Positions 1-9,704 are shown, counted from the stretch's first letter. The stretch is 64,000 bases of DNA from Dyella sp. AtDHG13 (GCF_003201105.1 NZ_QICJ01000006.1:230490-294489), one strand, 5' to 3'. Translations and numbers: made by a program. The notes: generated by a model from the sequence alone, not told the origin.

Positions 1-182
1 TCGGCGCCGTCCAGGTTCGGCAGGCCAAGATCGAGGATCAGCAGGTCGTAGGGCGTGTCGCGCAGGGCGGCGTCCGCCTTGGCGCCGTCGGTGACGCTGT
101 CCACCGCATGGCCACCCTGGCGCAGCGACGCGCATACGCCGGCGGAAATGGAAGGGTCGTCCTCGGCAATCAGGATGCGCAT
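1..182 (-). CDS. Response regulator, N-terminal part (runs off window)
   Basis: Reading the minus strand from an ATG at 182 gives the start of a CheY-like receiver domain: MRILIAEDDPSIS, then a beta-strand ending LLILDLGLPNLDG. The acidic pair E8-D9-D10 and the phospho-acceptor Asp in LILDLGLP are the expected receiver residues. The spacing is that of the OmpR/PhoB family (QseB/PmrA-like), but the DNA-binding domain lies outside the window, so the output class is not proved. The partner kinase would be expected further left. Confidence 0.85.
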   Translation of the reverse strand, partial: MRILIAEDDPSISAGVCASLRQGGHAVDSVTDGAKADAALRDTPYDLLILDLGLPNLDGA

Positions 183-248
183 GTGGTTTTCCGGAAGGGG
201 CGGTACGCCGGCGCAGGGGGACATGCGCGGCACAGGGTTGTTGAATTG

Positions 249-267
249 CGAGTGATTCTCATTTGTG
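249..267. promoter_or_regulatory. Possible Fur-type site
   Basis: A 19-bp stretch with core AGTGATTCTCATTT matches 11 of 19 positions of the classical Fur box by eye. It lies in the divergent gap between the response-regulator gene and the PepSY/ApbE operon, which would make sense for a ferric-reductase-type operon. No binding evidence exists here; it is a motif call only. Confidence 0.35.
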
Positions 268-423
268 GCAAGATCCCGGCTCGGTGTCAGGAACGGGCCG
301 CCCAGATGGGCAGCTTAGCGCTCCGACAGTCGATGAGACAGCGAACAAGCGACTCGGTTGCATGACCTGCCGTGCCATATTGGGCTGCTCCAGGCGACCA
401 TCAACAAGCTCTGAAAGGCAGGC

Positions 424-1086
424 ATGGACTCAGTGGCGCGGTCGCGCGACAACAACCGGTTGCATAGCAGCGCGACGGGATCGAACCGTGCGTTCTGGCT
501 CAAGCAGCTTCATCAGTGGCACTGGATCAGCTCCGCGCTGTGCCTGGTCGGCATGCTGCTGTTCGCGGTCACCGGCTTCACCCTCAACCACGCGGGCCAG
601 ATCGAGGCACAGGCGACCACCGTGCACCGCAACGCCCAGTTGTCCCCGCAGTTGCTCAAGGCGGTCGGCGGTGACGACGAACGCAAGGGCGCGCCGCTGC
701 CCGCCGCCGTCGCGGACTGGATCGCCGGCGCGCTCGACGTGGATGTCGCCGGCCGCACGGGCGACTGGTCGTCCGACGAAATCTACATCTCCATGCCGCG
801 CCCCGGTGGCGACGCATGGATCAGCATCGACCGCGAAACCGGCAAGGTGGAAACCGAGCGCAGCTCGCGCGGCGTCATCGCCTATCTCAACGACCTGCAC
901 AAGGGACGCCACGCGGGACCGGCCTGGGGCTGGTTCATCGACGTCTTCGCGCTGGCCTGCGTCATCTTCTCCGTCACCGGCCTGTTGCTCTTGAAGATGC
1001 ATGCAACCCAGCGCGGCGCCACCTGGCCGTTGGTGGCATTCGGGCTGGTGCTGCCGCTGGTGCTCGCGTTGATCTTCATCCATTGA
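424..1086 (+). CDS. PepSY-associated TM helix protein
   Basis: A 220-residue inner-membrane protein. A cytoplasmic N-terminus with FWLKQLHQWHWISSA leads into a first membrane helix (about residues 35-57), then a periplasmic PepSY-like region ending near the DLHKGRHAG motif, a second helix (IDVFALACVIFSVTGLLLL) and a third C-terminal hydrophobic helix. The histidines in LHQWHW and DLHKGRH are typical of the PepSY_TM family, in which they are thought to hold haem or help transmembrane electron transfer. It is the first gene of a run that also encodes DUF2271, DUF4198, ApbE and a flavodoxin-FNR reductase, so a role in moving electrons across the membrane is likely. The ATG at 424 is the only good start; alternative downstream starts would cut the first helix. 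Confidence 0.8.
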   Translation: MDSVARSRDNNRLHSSATGSNRAFWLKQLHQWHWISSALCLVGMLLFAVTGFTLNHAGQIEAQATTVHRNAQLSPQLLKAVGGDDERKGAPLPAAVADWIAGALDVDVAGRTGDWSSDEIYISMPRPGGDAWISIDRETGKVETERSSRGVIAYLNDLHKGRHAGPAWGWFIDVFALACVIFSVTGLLLLKMHATQRGATWPLVAFGLVLPLVLALIFIH

Positions 1087-1168
1087 GGCGAGAAACGAGT
1101 GAAGAGGAGTGAGAAGCGAGACTCGTGCTTTTCTCTGTTTTCTCACTCCTCTTCACTCACTTCTCGCC
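1087..1168. repeat. Long inverted repeat built of heptamers
   Basis: Arms 1087-1115 and 1140-1168 are inverted copies matching at 27 of 29 positions, separated by 24 bases. Each arm is itself a run of 7-base units such as GCGAGAA, ACGAGTG, AAGAGGA and GTGAGAA. It lies directly between the PepSY gene and the DUF2271 gene and would form a very stable hairpin in the operon mRNA, ending 19 bases before the DUF2271 ATG. No T-run follows, so it is not a standard intrinsic terminator. Confidence 0.85.
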
Positions 1169-1187
1169 CTTTAGCCAAGGAACCATC

Positions 1188-1703
1188 ATGCGCCGCCTTT
1201 CCCTGACTCTTCCTGCCATCCTGCTGGCGGCTCCGGCTGCTGCGGCCGATCTCAACGTCACCGTGCAGATTCCGCAGCTCAACGTCGCGGAGTACCACCG
1301 GCCGTATACCGCCGTGTGGGTGGAGCGCGAGGATCATTCCGTCGCGGCGCAGCTGGCCGTGTGGTACGCGCAGAAGGAGTCGAAGGAAGGCGCGGGCACC
1401 AAGTGGCTGCCCGAACTGCGCCAGTGGTGGCGCCGCGGCGGTCGCGACCTGCAGATGCCGGTGGACGGCGTGTCGGGCGCGACGCGTCCGGCGGGCGATC
1501 AGAAGCTGAGCTTCCACGACGGCAAGGCGCCGCTGGGGCAACTGGCGCCGGGCAAGTACGAACTAGTGGTGGAGGCCGCGCGTGAAGTGGGCGGTCGCGA
1601 AGTGGTGCGCGTGCCGTTCACCTGGCCCGCCGCCACGCCGCAACAGCTGGCCGCGCAGGGCAGCAGCGAGCTGGGCGCCGTCAAGGTCGACCTGGCCCCA
1701 TAA
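1188..1703 (+). CDS. DUF2271 protein, predicted periplasmic flavoprotein
   Basis: 171 residues with a Sec signal peptide (MRRLSLTLPAILLAAPAAAA, cleavage near A20). The mature part is a DUF2271 domain with the signature VWVEREDHS and the LRQWWRRGGR segment. Residues 93-99 read DGVSGAT, an exact match to the D-x-x-(S/T)-G-A-(T/S) motif at which ApbE attaches FMN covalently; T99 (codon 1482-1484) is the predicted attachment site. ApbE is encoded two genes downstream. The ATG at 1188 is preceded by AAGGA at 1177-1181; an in-frame start at 1125 would put a hydrophobic stretch read from the repeat arm ahead of a complete signal peptide, so it is rejected. Function inferred: extracytoplasmic electron carrier. 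Confidence 0.85.
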   Translation: MRRLSLTLPAILLAAPAAAADLNVTVQIPQLNVAEYHRPYTAVWVEREDHSVAAQLAVWYAQKESKEGAGTKWLPELRQWWRRGGRDLQMPVDGVSGATRPAGDQKLSFHDGKAPLGQLAPGKYELVVEAAREVGGREVVRVPFTWPAATPQQLAAQGSSELGAVKVDLAP

Positions 1704-1721
1704 TCGAAGGAGAACGACGAC

Positions 1722-2534
1722 ATGATCAAGCATTCGCTGAAGTGGGGCGCGCTGGCCCTGGCACTGGCCCTGCCGTTCACCGCGCAGGCGCACAAGATGT
1801 GGATGGTGCCCTCGGCCACCAACGTGTCCGTCGCCGATCCATGGGTGACGGTGGACGCCGCCGTCTCCAACGACCTGTTCTATCCCGACCATATGCCGGT
1901 GGCGCTGGACCGCATCGCCATCACCACACCGGACGGCCAGACGGCCAAACCGGAGAACGCCATCACCGGCCAATACCGCAGCGTGTTCGACGTGCACCTG
2001 ACCCAGCCGGGCACGTACAAGATAGCCGCCGTGAACGGCGGTCTGTTCGCCAGCTACGAGGTGGATGGCCAGAAGAAGCGCTGGCGCGGCGACGCGGCGG
2101 ATCTCGCCAAGGCCATTCCGTCGAGCGCGAAGAACGTCGAGCTGTCCGAGTCGATCAATCGCGTGGAGACCTTCGTCACCAACGGCAAGCCCAGCGATGG
2201 CGCGCTGAAGCCGGGCGGCAAGGGGCTGGAGCTGGTGCCGGTGACGCGCGTGACGGATCTCGCCTCGGGCGAGGCCGCCACCTTCCAGTTGCTGCTGGAC
2301 GGCAAGCCGGCGCCCAACCTCAAGGTGATGGCGATTGCCGGCGAAACGCGTTATCGCAACGCGCAGGACGAACTCGACGTCACCACCGACAAGGACGGCA
2401 AGTTCAGCATCACCTGGCCGCATGCGGGCATGTACTGGGTGAGTGCGAGCACGCAGGACGACAAGTCGAGCATCAAGCAGGCCAAGGTGCGTCGCCTTTC
2501 CTATGCGGCCACGCTGGAAGTGCTGCCACAGTAA
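1722..2534 (+). CDS. DUF4198 domain periplasmic protein
   Basis: 270 residues. A signal peptide (LALALALPFTAQA) is cleaved just before HKMWMVPS, so the mature protein starts with a histidine, as is usual in DUF4198/NikM-like and CbiK-type metal-binding proteins. Two Ig-like beta domains follow (about 25-125 and 165-270), the second resembling a carboxypeptidase-regulatory fold (KDGKFSITWPHAGMYWV). DUF4198 proteins accompany TonB-dependent metal uptake and the ApbE/PepSY redox sets; a periplasmic metal-handling role is likely but unproven. AAGGAG at 1706-1711 supports the ATG at 1722. Confidence 0.8.
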   Translation: MIKHSLKWGALALALALPFTAQAHKMWMVPSATNVSVADPWVTVDAAVSNDLFYPDHMPVALDRIAITTPDGQTAKPENAITGQYRSVFDVHLTQPGTYKIAAVNGGLFASYEVDGQKKRWRGDAADLAKAIPSSAKNVELSESINRVETFVTNGKPSDGALKPGGKGLELVPVTRVTDLASGEAATFQLLLDGKPAPNLKVMAIAGETRYRNAQDELDVTTDKDGKFSITWPHAGMYWVSASTQDDKSSIKQAKVRRLSYAATLEVLPQ

Positions 2535-2568
2535 TGTCCTCTTGCAGCGCACGACGTAGCAGGCTGGC

Positions 2569-3549
2569 GTGGCGTCCATGAGCGATCTCATCGTGCAGTC
2601 CGTGCAAGGCGAGACCATGGGCACGTTCTGGTCGGTGCGCGCGGTGATGCCGGCGGAGCTGTCGCTGGTGTCGCGCGCGCGCGGCATCCAGGCCGTGCTC
2701 GACCGGGTGGACGGCCAGATGAGCACGTACAAGCCCGACTCCGCGCTGTCGCTTTTCAACGCGGCGCCTGCCGGCACCTGGCACGTGCTTCCGGCCGAAT
2801 GCTTCGAGGTCGTGCGGCATGCGCTGCAGGTCGCAGCTGAAAGCGGTGGTGCGTACGACCCCACGGTCGGCCCCCTGGTCAACCTGTGGGGTTTCGGTCC
2901 GGACGCCTCGCGTCGCGAGCCGCCACCGGACGAAGCGATCGAGCGCGAGCGTGCGCGCATCGGCTGGTCGCGTCTCAGGCTCGACGCCGCGACGCACAGC
3001 CTCTATCAGCCCGGCGGCATCTATCTCGACCTGTCCTCGGTGGCCAAGGGATACGGCGTGGATCTGGTCGGTCGCCATCTCGACGCCATGGGCATCGACG
3101 CATGGCTGGTCGAAGTCGGTGGCGAGATGAAAGGCAAGGGCAGGAAGCCCGGTGGTTCGCCATGGCGCATAGGCATCGAACGTCCAGGCGCCGCCGTCGG
3201 CGCCGTGCAGCACATGGATCAGCTCAGCCAGGTGGTCAACCTGTCGGGCCGCGCCATTGCCACTTCAGGCGATTACCGCCGACGTTTCGACGCCGATGGC
3301 GTGACCTATTCGCACCATATCGATCCACGCACGGGCCGGCCCGTGCCGCACGCGGTCGCTTCCGTCAGCGTGCTGGCCGGCGAAGCGATGCATGCCGATC
3401 CCATGGGCACGCTGATGACCGTGCTCGGACCGGATGAGGGCATGGCTTACGCCCGTGGGCGCGGCCTTGCGGTGATGTTCATCCTGCACGGCGCGCACGG
3501 TCTCGAAGAACGCCTGTCACCGGCGTTCGAGGCCGCATTGGCATCATGA
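2569..3549 (+). CDS. apbE: FAD:protein FMN transferase ApbE
   Basis: 326 residues. It uses FAD to attach FMN to a Ser/Thr of target proteins outside the cytoplasm. Family motifs are visible: GETMGTFWSV near the N-terminus, YDPTVGPLVNLWGFG, LDLSSVAKGYGVD, VEVGGEMKGKG, and the C-terminal YSHHIDPRTGRPV plus ADPMGTLMTVLG. No clear signal peptide is seen, which is unusual because ApbE normally works in the periplasm; a start further upstream is blocked by the preceding gene. Start choice is open: GTG 2569 has AGCAGG 6 bases upstream, ATG 2578 is the only ATG near. The likely substrate is the DUF2271 protein of the same operon. Confidence 0.9.
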   Translation: MASMSDLIVQSVQGETMGTFWSVRAVMPAELSLVSRARGIQAVLDRVDGQMSTYKPDSALSLFNAAPAGTWHVLPAECFEVVRHALQVAAESGGAYDPTVGPLVNLWGFGPDASRREPPPDEAIERERARIGWSRLRLDAATHSLYQPGGIYLDLSSVAKGYGVDLVGRHLDAMGIDAWLVEVGGEMKGKGRKPGGSPWRIGIERPGAAVGAVQHMDQLSQVVNLSGRAIATSGDYRRRFDADGVTYSHHIDPRTGRPVPHAVASVSVLAGEAMHADPMGTLMTVLGPDEGMAYARGRGLAVMFILHGAHGLEERLSPAFEAALAS

Positions 3550-5192
3550 GCACGCCGTCAGCTGGTGCCTCGCCACGTCCGGCCTGGGGCAACGTCCTGC
3601 TTTGCAGTCTGCTTGGCCTCTTGCTGCTTGGGCTGATGGTGCTGCACATGCGCGAAGGAAAGTGGCACGCGCCGGGCGCATCGCGTTGGCTGGCAGCGGG
3701 CATCGTGCTGTTGTCGTGGATCACTTTTACCGCGTGGCTGGGTTGGCATCGCCGCAAGGCATCGCGCCAGCAGTCGGCGCTCGCGGTATCGGAGCGTTCG
3801 CCGAGCGGCGACACGTTGATCGTCGCCTACGCGAGCCAGACAGGCACCGCCGAACAATGGGCGCGGCAAACCGCGCAGAACCTGCAGCAGGCTGGCGTAC
3901 CGGTACGTCTGCTCGAACTGGGACAGCTTGATGCAAGGGCGCTGGGCGACGCTCGCCGCGTCTTGTTCGTGGTGAGTACGACGGGCGAAGGCGATGCGCC
4001 GGATCACGCCGCGCGGTTCGTGACGCAATGCATGCGCGCGCCGCTCGCGCTGGCGTCATTGCAATACGGCCTGCTGGCGCTGGGCGACAGCGACTACGAT
4101 GACTTCTGCGGATTCGGCCGCGCCTTGCGGCACTGGTTGCAGCAGAGCGGCGCAACGCCACTGTTCGATGCGGTGGAAGTGGACAGCGGCGATCCCGCCG
4201 CACTCCGCCATTGGCAACATCATCTGGCCTTGCTTTCCGGCGCATCCGAGTTGCCGGACTGGCAGGCGCCGGTCTACCAACGTTGGCAATTGATCGAACG
4301 CGTGCTGCTCAATCCTGGCAGCGTGGGTGGTCCGTGTTTTCATCTTGCGCTGCGTCCGCTCGACGGCGAAACGTCGTGGCAGGCAGGCGACTTGGTAGAA
4401 GTCGGGCCACGCCATGCGGGAGCGGAGGTCGATCGCTGGCTCGCGGTGCACGGATACGATGGAGACGCCGTGGTTGAACGCGCCGGTCATCGCGCGTCGC
4501 TGCGCGACTGGTTGGTCGCCAGCCATCTGCCGGAACGCGGAGCCGAGCAAGTCACATCGCCCGAATCGCTCGTGGCTTCTTTGCAAGCCTTGCCGCATCG
4601 CGAATATTCCATCGCCTCGGTGCCTTCGGACGGCGCGTTGCATTTGCTCGTTCGCCGGATGCAACGTGAGGACGGCTCGCCGGGCATAGGCTCCGGATGG
4701 TTGACCATGCACGCCGACGTGGGCGGTGAGATCGCCTTGCGTATCCGCAGTAACCCCGCGTTTCATGCGCCCGACGATGAGCGTCCGCTGCTGCTGATCG
4801 GCAACGGCACCGGCCTTGCCGGCTTGCGCGCGCTGCTGAAGGCGCGCATCGAAGCGGGCAGGTATCGGAACTGGCTGTTGTTTGGTGAGCGCGAATCGAC
4901 GAGCGATTTCTATCATGGCGATGAAATCCTGCGCTGGCAGCGGAGCGGCCTGATCGAGCGGCTCGATCTCGTATGGTCGCGCGAGGGCGATGCACGCGAG
5001 TATGTGCAAGACCGCCTGCGCACCCACCACCACGTGCTGAGCCAATGGGTGGAGCAGGGCGCGGCCATCTACGTGTGCGGCAGCCTGGCCGGCATGGCGC
5101 CAGGCGTGGATGCCGTGCTGCGCGAAACCCTGGGTGCCGAAACCGTCGAGCGCTTGCGCGAGGAAGGGCGCTACCGGCGCGACGTGTACTGA
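3546..5192 (+). CDS. Membrane-anchored flavodoxin/FNR reductase (sulfite reductase flavoprotein type)
   Basis: 548 residues, start overlapping apbE by ATGA. Two N-terminal membrane helices (about 16-34 and 48-66) are followed by a flavodoxin domain opening with TLIVAYASQTGTAE (FMN-binding loop) and containing STTGEGDAPDHAARF and LGDSDYDDFCGFG. The C-terminal half is a CysJ/ferredoxin-NADP reductase module: HREYSIASVPSDG for FAD, LLLIGNGTGLAGLRALL for the nicotinamide site, and YVCGSLAGMAPGV. It probably passes electrons from NADPH to the membrane PepSY protein and on to the flavinylated DUF2271 protein. It is longer than a soluble flavodoxin and lacks any sulfite-reductase partner here. Confidence 0.87.
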   Translation: MSTPSAGASPRPAWGNVLLCSLLGLLLLGLMVLHMREGKWHAPGASRWLAAGIVLLSWITFTAWLGWHRRKASRQQSALAVSERSPSGDTLIVAYASQTGTAEQWARQTAQNLQQAGVPVRLLELGQLDARALGDARRVLFVVSTTGEGDAPDHAARFVTQCMRAPLALASLQYGLLALGDSDYDDFCGFGRALRHWLQQSGATPLFDAVEVDSGDPAALRHWQHHLALLSGASELPDWQAPVYQRWQLIERVLLNPGSVGGPCFHLALRPLDGETSWQAGDLVEVGPRHAGAEVDRWLAVHGYDGDAVVERAGHRASLRDWLVASHLPERGAEQVTSPESLVASLQALPHREYSIASVPSDGALHLLVRRMQREDGSPGIGSGWLTMHADVGGEIALRIRSNPAFHAPDDERPLLLIGNGTGLAGLRALLKARIEAGRYRNWLLFGERESTSDFYHGDEILRWQRSGLIERLDLVWSREGDAREYVQDRLRTHHHVLSQWVEQGAAIYVCGSLAGMAPGVDAVLRETLGAETVERLREEGRYRRDVY

Positions 5193-5204
5193 CGAACGAT
5201 CCGC

Positions 5205-5774
5205 TCAGATCGCGGGAAGACGGACCAGTACGATTTCGCCGCCGCCTTCGATGCGGATCGGATGGCCGGGCGCCGGATCGATCCACAGCATGTCGTTGGC
5301 TTCCAGCTGTTGGGAGCGGTGATCGGCGATCACGCTGGCTTGTCCGGACAGCAGCAGCACGAACCAGCGCCAGCCCGACGGCGCCAGCAGAACCATGGTG
5401 CCGTTGAGCGGGCGGGCCATCAGTTCGCCTTGCGCGTCGCCGCGCAACTTGAGATTGAAGGTGCGCGTGCGGTCGCTGGGCACGCAGGTGCGCGGCGCGT
5501 TGGCGCGATGGAATTCGGCGATCTGGAAACGCGAAAGATGCTGCGTGCGTCCGTCGGGAAAAGCGATGTCGACGGCGGCGTCGAGCGGCACGAACTGCCG
5601 CCGAAGGTCATCATGCGCCGGGAATTCGGCTTCCTGGTCCAGGTCGACCATGGTCATCTGCCACTGCCACGCCTCATCGTCCGGTCCACTGGCAATAGGC
5701 GTGACATAAACCGTGCCTTCGGGCCGGGGCGGGCCCTGCAGGTGCTCGGTCGGCAGGCGGCTGAGCTCGTTCAT
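5205..5774 (-). CDS. HutD/Ves family protein
   Basis: 189 residues with a bicupin-like HutD fold: LSRFQIAEFHRANAPRTCVPSDRTRTFNL in two blocks, APSGWRWFVLLLSGQAS, and ANDMLWIDPAPGHPIRI. HutD proteins are linked to histidine utilisation but often occur alone, as here; no hut genes are nearby. The start ATG at 5774 overlaps the stop of the upstream GNAT gene (ATGA), so the two are translationally coupled. It converges with the flavoreductase gene, 12 bases apart. Confidence 0.75.
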   Translation of the reverse strand: MNELSRLPTEHLQGPPRPEGTVYVTPIASGPDDEAWQWQMTMVDLDQEAEFPAHDDLRRQFVPLDAAVDIAFPDGRTQHLSRFQIAEFHRANAPRTCVPSDRTRTFNLKLRGDAQGELMARPLNGTMVLLAPSGWRWFVLLLSGQASVIADHRSQQLEANDMLWIDPAPGHPIRIEGGGEIVLVRLPAI

Positions 5775-6310
5775 GCCCAGGCGCGACGCTTCTCGGGACA
5801 GGGCGGGTAGTAGGCGAACACATGGTTGTGCGCGCCAAAGAAATCCATGTCCTCGATGTGCTCGCCGCCGAGGCGTTCGGCCACGCGGTCGGACGCTTCG
5901 TTGCCGATGCGCACCAGGCTGATCACGCGCGGCGCGCCGATGGTGTGCCAGGCGAACTCGAGGATGGCGCTGCCCGCTTCGGTGGCATAGCCGTGGTGGC
6001 GGAACTCCGGCTTGAGCATCCAGCCCAGTTCCAGGTCCGGCCAACCTTCGGGGCACATCAGGCCGGCGCGGCCGATGAATTCGCCGGTGTCCTTCAGTTC
6101 CAGCGCCCACATGCCGTAGCCGCGCAGTTGCCAGTGGCCGATCAGCATGGCGAGCGAACGCCATGCGTTGGTGCGATCCAGCGGCTGGCCATCGCCGATC
6201 CAGCGCGTACTGGCCGGGTCGGCCAGCATGGCGGCGTAGTCGTCGAAGTGGCGCTCGGCGAGAGCGGTCAGGCGCAGGCGCGCGGTTTCAATGATGGGTA
6301 TGTCGATCAT
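5771..6310 (-). CDS. GNAT family N-acetyltransferase (RimJ/RimL type)
   Basis: 179 residues. It opens with IIETARLRLTALAERHFDDY, as ribosomal-protein acetyltransferase relatives do, and contains GRAGLMCPEGWPDLELGW, the acetyl-CoA loop region RHHGYATEAGSAILEFAW and VISLVRIGNEASDRVAERLG, followed by a C-terminal FGAHNHVFAYYP. Substrate unknown. Start ATG at 6310 was chosen because the domain begins five residues later. It is the second of three closely spaced minus-strand genes (SET, GNAT, HutD). Confidence 0.85.
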   Translation of the reverse strand: MIDIPIIETARLRLTALAERHFDDYAAMLADPASTRWIGDGQPLDRTNAWRSLAMLIGHWQLRGYGMWALELKDTGEFIGRAGLMCPEGWPDLELGWMLKPEFRHHGYATEAGSAILEFAWHTIGAPRVISLVRIGNEASDRVAERLGGEHIEDMDFFGAHNHVFAYYPPCPEKRRAWA

Positions 6311-6315
6311 GATCT

Positions 6316-6795
6316 TCAGCAAGCAAGTCGGGTGCCATCGAGCAGGCTCGCCAGGGCGTGCGTGCTCGTCCGAAGGCTTTCGATCCATGGCAGGCCCACG
6401 ATGCGCTGCCCGGTGGCGGCGTCGACAAAGGCCTCTTCCTCGCCCGGAGGCAACAGGTGGCGGTAATCCACCGTCATTTCCGTGCCGGCCGGCAAATCGC
6501 GCGCGGCGAACACGAAACCCAGGTGCCACAGCCCCGTGGGCGCAAAGCTGTGGTTGATGTAGCACTCGTCCGGCCAGTCCGGGGACACGGTGTAGCGGTC
6601 CTCGAACCAGCGGGCGCTGGCATAAAGCTGCGCCGACAGCTCCGGCGAGCCGGTGAGCTCGTCGTAGCGATACGTGCGGTCAATGGCGTCCGGCGCCGTC
6701 ACGATCTGCCCGGCGGCGACATCTTCAAGCAGAAACAACCCCTGACCCGCACCAGCGATGTTCGACGCGGCTATGCGGTAACGCGGAACAATCAT
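6316..6795 (-). CDS. SET domain protein methyltransferase
   Basis: 159 residues. SET motifs are present: NIAGAGQGLFLLEDVAAG near the start, YINHSFAPTG (the NHS motif contributing to AdoMet binding) and a C-terminal LPAGTEMTVDYRHLLP, where the Tyr of VDY is expected at the active site. The compact post-SET tail lacks zinc-binding cysteines, as in many bacterial SET proteins. Methylation target unknown. An ATG at 6795 is used; the longer frame to 6837 adds residues outside the domain. The GNAT gene starts five bases after its stop. Confidence 0.8.
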   Translation of the reverse strand: MIVPRYRIAASNIAGAGQGLFLLEDVAAGQIVTAPDAIDRTYRYDELTGSPELSAQLYASARWFEDRYTVSPDWPDECYINHSFAPTGLWHLGFVFAARDLPAGTEMTVDYRHLLPPGEEEAFVDAATGQRIVGLPWIESLRTSTHALASLLDGTRLAC

Positions 6796-6900
6796 GGCAG
6801 CCCTAACCGATGGCAAGGCGGCCGAGTGTAGGCGCATCCGGCGAGGGTTTCCATCCCTCGCCGGCGTCTATTCTTGAACGCAAGTGGTTGATGGGTTTGG

Positions 6901-7245
6901 TTATTGGCTGGCGGACTTGGCCGGCTTGGCGCCTGCCTTGGCCGGCGCGGGCGCGCTGACGGCGGGCTTTACCGGGGTATCGCCGTCGCCCAGCAGGATG
7001 GCGCTGCGGTTGCGTTCCAGCGTGGCCGGGCCGATGCCCTTCACGTGGGTCAGGTCGTCGGCGCTCTTGAACGGGCCGTGCTCCTCCCGGTACGCCACGA
7101 TGGCCGCCGCCTTGGTCGGGCCGATGCCATCCAGCGAACTGGCGAGCGTGGCCGCATCGGCCTTGTTGACGTTGACGGGCGTGGCCGCAAAGACCGGCCA
7201 GGCCAAGACGAAAGCCAGCAGCGTGGCCGCGATTTGCTTGATCAT
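6901..7245 (-). CDS. Secreted ComEA-like helix-hairpin-helix protein
   Basis: 114 residues. A Sec signal peptide (LLAFVLAWPVFA, cleavage before ATPVNVN) is followed by a ComEA HhH DNA-binding domain: VNVNKADAATLASSLDGIGPTKAAAIVAYRE and VKGIGPATLERNRSAILLG, shown in two hairpins. The C-terminus is a Pro/Ala/Lys-rich tail. ComEA-like proteins bind incoming DNA in the periplasm during natural transformation; this fits the type IV pilus operon elsewhere in the window. GGGAGGATTCACC precedes the ATG at 7245. Confidence 0.85.
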   Translation of the reverse strand: MIKQIAATLLAFVLAWPVFAATPVNVNKADAATLASSLDGIGPTKAAAIVAYREEHGPFKSADDLTHVKGIGPATLERNRSAILLGDGDTPVKPAVSAPAPAKAGAKPAKSASQ

Positions 7246-7440
7246 GGTGAATCCTCCCTCGATGGACGCGGCCTCCTTTTGGCCGCCCGGAAACTGTGCC
7301 TGGGCGTCGCGCCAAAAACTGTCGGCGAGAGGGAAGCGCGCATGGCGATTTCTGCCTGCGGTGGCGTGGGCGTCCTTACGGGAGCGCTCGCCGGGGGCTG
7401 ATACAATGACGGTCTTTTCCCACGCTGCAGGAGTCACCCC

Positions 7441-8865
<1,425 letters not shown>

Positions 8866-8972
8866 ACGTGATCGTCGCTCCGGCCAAGCGCCGGGGCGAC
8901 GCCTATCCGCCCGCGCCGGGCGCCGGTATCGACTGGCCTGATGCCCGGGCGTGCATGCAGGGTTTGCCAGCG

Positions 8973-9704
8973 ATGACCGATTCCTCCAACGACTTCTCCT
9001 ATCTCGCCGCGAACTGGGCATCGGTGCGCCAACGCGTGGATGAGGCATGCCGCGCCGCGGGGCGCGATCCGGGCGAGGTGTCGATTCTCCCGGTCAGCAA
9101 GACCTTCGGCCCCGACGTGGTGCGGGCCGCCATGGGGCTGGGCCTGCGCCGCTTCGGCGAGAACAAGGTGCAGGAGATTCGCAGCAAATCGGAGGCGCTG
9201 GCGGGCGAGGGCATCGAGTGGGTGGTGATCGGGCACCTGCAGACCAACAAGGCGAAGGACGTGGCGCGGTTGGCCAGCGAAGTGCAGTCGCTCGATCGCC
9301 TGGATCTGGCCGAGGCCCTGCAGCGGCGGCTGGAGATCGAGGACCGCGCCATCGACGTGCTCATCGAGGTCAAGACCTCGCCGGAGGAAAGCAAGCACGG
9401 CCTTGCGCCCGAAGGCTTGCCTGCCTTTCTGGATGCGCTGCGCGGCTACGACCGCCTGCGTGTGCGCGGCCTGATGACGCTGGCCGTGCAATCGGACGAT
9501 CCGGCAGCCGTGCGCGCCTGTTTCCGCCAGTTGCGCCAGCTTCGCGACGCGGAGCAGGGCCGGGGCCATGAATTGCCCCGTCTTTCCATGGGCATGAGCG
9601 GGGATTTCCCCCTCGCCATCGCCGAGGGAGCGACCGAAGTACGGGTGGGCACGGCCATTTTTGGTGTGAGACACATCTCAAACATGCGGAACCGAATTGA
9701 ATAA
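8973..9704 (+). CDS. YggS/PLPBP pyridoxal-phosphate homeostasis protein
   Basis: 243 residues, usual length about 230-240. The PLP-binding lysine sits in SILPVSKTFGPDVV; other family motifs are RRFGENKVQEI, WVVIGHLQTNKAKDVA, VLIEVKTSPEESKHGLAPE, LMTLAVQSDDPAAVR and the C-terminal MGMSGDFPLAIAEGATEVRVGTAIFG. It binds PLP without known enzymatic activity and buffers vitamin B6 and amino-acid pools. In many Pseudomonadota it lies next to pilT/proC; here it does not. The ATG at 8973 is preferred to the in-frame ATG at 8955. Confidence 0.92.
   Translation: MTDSSNDFSYLAANWASVRQRVDEACRAAGRDPGEVSILPVSKTFGPDVVRAAMGLGLRRFGENKVQEIRSKSEALAGEGIEWVVIGHLQTNKAKDVARLASEVQSLDRLDLAEALQRRLEIEDRAIDVLIEVKTSPEESKHGLAPEGLPAFLDALRGYDRLRVRGLMTLAVQSDDPAAVRACFRQLRQLRDAEQGRGHELPRLSMGMSGDFPLAIAEGATEVRVGTAIFGVRHISNMRNRIE

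Noticed and set aside
1125..1187. Upstream ATG extension of the DUF2271 gene
   Set aside because: The added residues are read from the repeat arm and would precede an already complete signal peptide; the ATG at 1188 has its own ribosome site.
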